Below, piece by piece: positions 42,328-46,337 of a DNA stretch of 46,337 nt. A program made the position numbers and the translations under genes. How positions within the stretch are numbered: position 1 is the first letter of the stretch; each line of letters begins with the position of its first letter. The notes beneath the pieces were generated by a model. It did not search any database. It saw nothing but the letters and a program-made list of their open reading frames with translations, and was not told the DNA's origin. Source of the stretch: an uncultured Prevotella sp. (lineage in GTDB: Bacteria; Bacteroidota; Bacteroidia; Bacteroidales; Bacteroidaceae); contig CAMJDL010000022.1 of NCBI GenBank assembly GCA_946404405.1, positions 1 through 46,337 of the forward strand. Reading direction: 5' to 3'.

Positions 42328-42759
42328 ATCCAGTTAGCGACATCGAGAAACGATTCTGTAACAACGAATGCTCTTTCAAGGATCTGTCCGTAAGCCTTTG
42401 CGAGAAGTTCTCCAAGTTCCTCTTCAAGGAAAGATGTTGGAAAAGCACGGGGCAACTTAAACATAATACAGCTGTGGCATATCTGAATGCTTTCCTGTCA
42501 GTCGTTGCACTTGCATATAAGGACGGAATACTCCAGAATGACATTAGTGCTGAGGTTCAGAGAATCCACTGGAACCATGACACCAAGAAGGAATATCTTG
42601 AAGAAAGCGAGATACAGCAGTTGGAGAAGGTTGACTACTCCGAAAACCCGATATATCTATACCATAGCGAAACTGATGGGACATAAATCTGTTACAAGTA
42701 CTCAGGTTTATGCAAAACTATCAGATGAACAATTACGTAAGGCAATCCTTAAACTGTAA
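42324..42759 (+). pseudogene. Tyrosine recombinase remnant lacking its catalytic core
   Basis: The 5' part (GTG 42324) encodes a SAM-like core-binding domain (CSFKDLSVSLCEKFSKFLFK, NTAVAYLNAFLSVVALAYKD, LEESEIQQLEK). Near base 42650 the frame changes, and the sequence continues as YIYTIAKLMGHKSVTSTQVY then AKLSDEQLRKAI, the C-terminal end of a Bacteroidota tyrosine integrase with the nucleophilic Tyr in TQVYAK. About 150 residues bearing the Arg/Lys/His catalytic residues are missing between them. It is therefore an internally deleted, inactive integrase of a former integrative element inserted next to mnmE. Confidence 0.8.
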
Positions 42760-42947
42760 GAAGTAACCGTTCAATTGTTTTCAGGGGATCTCAGCAAGTC
42801 TGGGATTCCTTACTTTTTACTCTGTCAAAGACATGAAGGACTTACAGCAGTGGTGTCATATACAGTGGCAGATATACCGTCCTTCACTCTCTTAATCGCC
42901 TTACTGATTACCACTCATCACATTTTTGCGCAGTTTATCCCAGATAT

Positions 42948-42978
42948 TTTGTAAATCTCGCAACTATCCGTACCTTTG
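42948..42978 (+). promoter_or_regulatory. Promoter of the GNAT/lipoprotein operon
   Basis: TTTG (42948-42951), 19 bp, TACCTTTG (42971-42978). The 13-mer ATCCCAGATATTT (42937-42949) overlaps the -33 element and recurs at 45619-45631 over the -33 of the LiaF-like gene. Confidence 0.8.
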
Positions 42979-43002
42979 CATCGTCAAATGATAAAAAAGA
43001 AG

Positions 43003-43521
43003 ATGGAAACAGAAAGAATACTATTACGCCCTTGGCTGGATAGAGATGCCAAGACACTGTTTAAATACGCCAGCGACCCTGATGTTGGGCCTCGCGCCGG
43101 ATGGCCACCACATAAGTCTTTTGAAGAGAGTCTGGAGATTATCCGGACTATCTTCAACGCAGAAGGAATGTGGGCGGTAATATTGAAAGAGTCGAACGAA
43201 GCCATTGGATGTGTGGGCTACCTCCCGTCATCCGCATCGAACCTGAAGATTGCAGAAGATCAAGCAGAGGTAGGCTATTGGATAGCCCGTCCGTATTGGG
43301 GCAGAGGCATCTGTACTGAAGCACTTCAGATGGTCATCGACTATTGTTTTAATGAAAAGGGATTCACTACACTCTGGGGTGACTACTTTCCTTCAAACCC
43401 GGCTTCTGGTCGCGTGATGGAAAAGTGCGGTTTTGTAGATACCGGCGAGGAAACATTATGTCCCAACCTGGAAGTGGGCTCAGACTGCCCTGTAAGAGTT
43501 ATGCAATTGATAAAGAAGTAG
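43003..43521 (+). CDS. GNAT-family N-acetyltransferase (RimJ/RimL type)
   Basis: A 172-residue acetyltransferase that starts METERILLRPWLDRDA, the usual opening of RimJ/RimL-type GNATs. Acetyl-CoA binding is shown by VGYWIARPYWGRGICTEALQ (Q/RxxGxG/A-like loop) near residue 95, and PSNPASGRVMEKCGF near residue 137 closes the fold. It would transfer acetyl to an amine on a small molecule or protein; the target is unknown. ATG 43003 is preferred over ATG 42988, which would lie about 3 nt from the predicted transcript start. The next gene begins 1 nt after its stop. Confidence 0.88.
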   Translation: METERILLRPWLDRDAKTLFKYASDPDVGPRAGWPPHKSFEESLEIIRTIFNAEGMWAVILKESNEAIGCVGYLPSSASNLKIAEDQAEVGYWIARPYWGRGICTEALQMVIDYCFNEKGFTTLWGDYFPSNPASGRVMEKCGFVDTGEETLCPNLEVGSDCPVRVMQLIKK

Positions 43522-43522
43522 T

Positions 43523-44507
43523 ATGAAAAGAACAGTATTATATTTGTTATTCGCTCTGTTGCTGGTCAATTGTAGTCAGCAGCGACAGAGTCAGGCAGGC
43601 GATGTAAAAATCCTGTTTGAGATTTGCCCTGAGGTAAACTACGTTACCCATCTTTATACACTCGCCAGACTGGGATTCTCTGACGAAGAATATACTGCGA
43701 AATACGGTAACACACTTCCGCAGGCAGCTATTGATACCCTAAAGAAATACAAGGACTACCTTACGTTCGGTCAAGGTGAGGGCGGTATGTTGTCAGGCAC
43801 ATTCTTCTTTATGGTCTCAGCAGAGACATTCGCCAATGCGGACAGTCTTCAGAAAGTGATGGACAAATATCAGGAGATGGCCAAAAGCTATAACTCGCCT
43901 GATGAGATCATGAACATAGCCAATGCCATTGCCAAAGTGTATGTCGATAACTATGACCGATATCTCAAGGATCCAGGCAAAGAAAGATATGGAGGAACGT
44001 CAGAATCAGCTGAGCCAACACATGAAGGACCATTCTTTCGTTAAGGATTGGGAGCGCGTTACTGGCTATACTTGGAATAGAGGCGACTATCATTGGCTGT
44101 TGTATCGTGCAGGCGCAAAAGGCCCATCTTACAACAACCTGAACGAGAACACCAATACCGTTTATTATAATCAGTTCTTGGACTACCAACTGGCCATGTT
44201 CAGCCATGAGTTCGGCATCTTCCTGATGCAGGACAGTATCGATCCTATTGTGGAAGAGATGAAGGAGTACACTCGCTCGCTTGGCTCTAAGAAGAATTTA
44301 ACCTACGCGCCATGGAGTGCCTTCGAGAGTCTAGCTTGCTGGTATAACTGCAAAATAGCAGGAAAGGAAACGGAGGATTACCGCAACTTCGGCAATGCCG
44401 ACGTGAAGACTTTCTGCCAGATATTTGACCGTCTCTCTGCAACAGGCATCACAGACCCTGCAGAGTTGTATCGTAAAGGTATCATGGAGTATTTGAAAGA
44501 ACAATAA
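43523..44507 (+). pseudogene. Lipoprotein of unknown family, frameshifted
   Basis: The first 173-residue frame starts MKRTVLYLLFALLLVNCSQQ (lipobox LLVNC) and is coherent to about residue 152 (DNYDRYLKDPGK), then ends in a low-quality tail. A second frame, offset by one base, continues naturally from about base 43975: KKDMEERQNQLSQHMKDHSF, VTGYTWNRGDYHWLLYRAG and on to the stop at 44507. Joined they give ~327 residues. The likely site is GGCAAAGAAAGATATGG. It could be a real inactivating indel, a sequencing error, or less likely programmed +1 frameshifting. Family not recognised. Confidence 0.7.
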
Positions 44508-44522
44508 GGAGTGATTAATATC

Positions 44523-45416
44523 CTATCCCAGGAGTTCCTTCAGTTTGTTGACATTGCTACGCGAAACGGGAATGGCATCGTGACTGTGATGCATCACGAG
44601 CTGCATGGCACGGGAATTAGAGGATATTTGTTCCACCTGACCTAGATTTACCATAAAGGCACGATGACAACGGACTATCATGGGATAAGCCTGTAGCGAA
44701 TCCTCCATCTGTTTCATCGTGGCACGAAGCATATTGGTCTTTACTTCGCCATCGTGTTTGTTCACAATCTTGACATAGTTACCAACTGCTTCTATATACA
44801 ACAGGTTAGAAATATCAAGGGTAACATGCTCGTTGGTAGTTCCCTCGAGTGTTACCTGTGAATCCTGATCAGTATCACCTGCTGGAGTGTCATCCTCTGT
44901 TTGTCGTGGGACTCCTGCGTTTGAAGTCTGCAATTTCTTCAGCTGCTCGTTCAGCTGACGGGTTTCCTCCAGTTCTGCAGCCAAATAACGGCTACGGAAC
45001 TTGAAACGCCAGTAAAGGCCAACTGCAAAGGAGAGGAAAGCGATAATCACTAATGTCTCTAGATAATTCCCCCAAGACAGTTTGTTGCCCTCTACCAAAC
45101 TGCTCATCGCAAAATGACGGTATAGACAGATGAGCGTTGACACCAACGGCGTGTTAATGCATTGGAAGCGCAGATTACGGCTGATGATGTAGCTAACACC
45201 CCGATCGTAGGAGCGCGGCATGCGGACAATGTATCGCAGAATGACTTCCGTCAGGAAACAACTGAACAAGCCCAATGCAAATATCGCAAGTAAATGAACG
45301 TATGCCTGCCATTGCCACACTTCGAGTCCGAAGGGCTTGAAGATGGCTATCGCCAGCACCATGAAGGCGCAACTGATAAAGCGGATACTGATAGTTTCTT
45401 TATGACCTTTGTTCAT
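44523..45416 (-). CDS. Membrane-anchored LytTR-family transcriptional regulator
   Basis: A 297-residue protein with four hydrophobic segments in the first ~140 residues, a coiled-coil linker (RYLAAELEETRQLNEQLKKL) and a C-terminal LytTR DNA-binding domain from about residue 200: LDISNLLYIEAVGNYVKIVN, NMLRATMKQMEDSLQAYPMI, RCHRAFMVNLGQVEQI. No receiver domain is present, so sensing may occur in the membrane. This type usually sits beside a LiaF-like gene, as here (divergent). ATG 45416 is chosen. Two minus-strand -7 boxes exist: TACCTTTG at 45425-45432, which would leave almost no leader, and at 45499-45506, which gives a normal leader. Confidence 0.88.
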   Translation of the reverse strand: MNKGHKETISIRFISCAFMVLAIAIFKPFGLEVWQWQAYVHLLAIFALGLFSCFLTEVILRYIVRMPRSYDRGVSYIISRNLRFQCINTPLVSTLICLYRHFAMSSLVEGNKLSWGNYLETLVIIAFLSFAVGLYWRFKFRSRYLAAELEETRQLNEQLKKLQTSNAGVPRQTEDDTPAGDTDQDSQVTLEGTTNEHVTLDISNLLYIEAVGNYVKIVNKHDGEVKTNMLRATMKQMEDSLQAYPMIVRCHRAFMVNLGQVEQISSNSRAMQLVMHHSHDAIPVSRSNVNKLKELLG

Positions 45417-45560
45417 ACAGCCGACAAAGGTACGAATAAGTGAGAAGAAAACCAAAAGATTTTTGAGTTTTCTCGAACGAGAGTACTTTCGACGAAGTCA
45501 AAGGTACGAAAAAGAAATGAAAAGTGAATTGTGAAGAGGAAAAAATGTACTTCCGCTCGT

Positions 45561-45601
45561 CACTTTATGCCCATTTCATCCCACTTTTATGCCCGTTTAT
45601 C
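45561..45601. promoter_or_regulatory. Candidate LytTR operator (two direct repeats)
   Basis: CACTTTATGCCCATTTCATC (45561-45580) and CACTTTTATGCCCGTTTATC (45582-45601) are direct repeats about two helical turns apart. They lie 28 bp upstream of the LiaF-like gene's -33 element. The second contains CCCGTTTAT, close to the LytTR half-site pattern. Confidence 0.5.
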
Positions 45602-45628
45602 ACAAACCTATGCAGAATATCCCAGATA

Positions 45629-45660
45629 TTTGGAGGGTTAGATAATACGCCTTAATTTTG
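45629..45660 (+). promoter_or_regulatory. Promoter of the LiaF-like gene
   Basis: TTTG (45629-45632), 20 bp, TAATTTTG (45653-45660): full consensus, 35 nt before the ATG. Confidence 0.8.
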
Positions 45661-45695
45661 CACCCAGAAACGTTGAACAACAAAAAGGTAAAATT

Positions 45696-46256
45696 ATGAA
45701 ACCAAGAACGATTATCGGATTAGTTTTCGTTGTAGCCAGTTTGACAAAGCTGGCAGTCATCTGGAGAATCATCAAGTGGGACTGGTTCGCAAAAGTATCA
45801 GAGCAGCCGTGGGTCACCTATTTCTGCATCTGTCTGCTGATCTATGTAGGCGTGAACCTAATTATCGACAGTTATCGTCGTGACCCCGACCAGTGGCTGC
45901 AGCGTCCTCTGCCTATTGGTGAAGACGGCAAGCGCATCTGTTGCAGCGTACATTACGGCGGTGACGAGTACATCTATCGTGGCGAGCCTTTCCAAGGTGC
46001 ACGTCTCGACGCTTTTTGTGGCGGTATCCGTATGGATCTGCGAAATGCCACTATTACAGAGGATGAGGAGATAGAGATCCATACCTTCTGTGGCGGTGTG
46101 GAACTTATTGTACCTCAGACTGTGAACGTTGTCGTCAAGAGCCGTAGTTTTATTGGCGGTGTCGGCAACCATGCTTCAAGAACAGCAGAAAAGGATGCCC
46201 ACTGCCTCCACATCATTGCCGACAATTTCATAGGTGGTGTAGATATAAAGAATTAA
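45696..46256 (+). CDS. LiaF-like membrane protein (cell-envelope stress family)
   Basis: A 186-residue protein with two hydrophobic helices (about residues 7-24 and 42-57) and a C-terminal all-beta domain with repeated FCGGI/FCGGV/FIGGV turns (residues 110-185): LDAFCGGIRMDLRNATI, IHTFCGGVELIVPQTVNVVV, FIGGVGNHA, NFIGGVDIKN. This matches the LiaF/DUF2154 C-terminal fold. LiaF in Firmicutes restrains an envelope-stress two-component system; here it is probably linked to the divergent LytTR regulator. The start is ATG 45696. Confidence 0.85.
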   Translation: MKPRTIIGLVFVVASLTKLAVIWRIIKWDWFAKVSEQPWVTYFCICLLIYVGVNLIIDSYRRDPDQWLQRPLPIGEDGKRICCSVHYGGDEYIYRGEPFQGARLDAFCGGIRMDLRNATITEDEEIEIHTFCGGVELIVPQTVNVVVKSRSFIGGVGNHASRTAEKDAHCLHIIADNFIGGVDIKN

Positions 46257-46263
46257 TTTAAGT

Positions 46264-46337
46264 ATGACATTAAGACCATTTACCATCGATGATGCGCCTG
46301 TTATCCTTTCATGGATAAAGGACATAACTGCATTCCG
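46264..46337 (+). CDS. GNAT-family acetyltransferase, N-terminal fragment (runs off the right edge)
   Basis: An ATG 7 nt after the LiaF-like stop opens a frame reading MTLRPFTIDDAPVILSWIKD, a common start of GNAT acetyltransferases (LRPxTxxDAxxIxxWxxD). Only about 24 codons are visible. Probably cotranscribed with the LiaF-like gene. Confidence 0.6.
   Translation, partial: MTLRPFTIDDAPVILSWIKDITAF

Noticed and set aside
45666..45680. ACGTTGA motif before the LiaF-like gene
   Set aside because: Only one unit plus a partial; not enough to count as a heptamer tract.

Overview
The window looks like chromosome of a Bacteroidota member, most probably Prevotella or a close Prevotellaceae relative. 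Evidence: the promoters have the Bacteroidota form (TTTG, 19-20 bp, TAnnTTTG), purine-rich ribosome binding sites are mostly absent, and the gene families are typical of Bacteroidales (DUF4301, DUF6922, ClpC with VGF, the fused NfnAB-like protein, LytTR next to a LiaF-like gene, PD40 periplasmic protein). Species is not determined.

Layout. 1-5.4 kb: a minus-strand leucine operon leuA-leuC-leuD-second synthase-leuB, with overlapping or near-contiguous genes. It has a consensus promoter, a short Ile/Leu-rich leader peptide and a terminator/antiterminator pair, so it should be controlled by translation-coupled attenuation. 5.4-9.6 kb: M3 peptidase, DUF4301 protein and a RhaM-like mutarotase. 9.7-21.5 kb: accessory region with a truncated HTH gene, tandem hairpin repeats, a lipoprotein followed by an unusual ECF sigma factor/transmembrane/outer-membrane-barrel fusion, a KilA-N protein, eroded abortive-infection genes, a candidate small RNA, a SHOCT membrane protein behind a structured leader, a GIY-YIG nuclease with a DUF2971 partner, two 339-bp direct copies of a promoter-bearing noncoding unit, and an 0.84-kb noncoding element with ~110-bp inverted termini and phased iterons. 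21.5-25.6 kb: minus-strand M23 lipoprotein, nadC, outer-membrane protein and cstA. 25.7-41.5 kb: plus-strand housekeeping genes (GHL10 protein, ruvC, tandem-ABC ATPase, clpC, gdhA, serS, nfn fusion, DUF486, ttcA-like, PD40, nucleoside phosphorylase, mnmE). 41.5-42.8 kb: decayed integrative-element module. 42.9-46.3 kb: GNAT and frameshifted lipoprotein genes, LytTR regulator, LiaF-like protein and the start of another GNAT gene.

Most notable: (1) the sigma factor physically joined to a transmembrane helix and a C-terminal beta-barrel, just downstream of a lipoprotein; (2) a family of tandem repeats that differ in sequence but all have a 7-nt unit, lying in gene junctions, supplying stop and start codons, and inserted in frame inside housekeeping enzymes; (3) the leu attenuator; (4) the duplicated promoter-plus-339-bp noncoding unit bracketing a defence-like block; (5) the riboswitch-like leader of the SHOCT gene.

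All function calls come from reading protein motifs by eye; no database search or folding computation was run.
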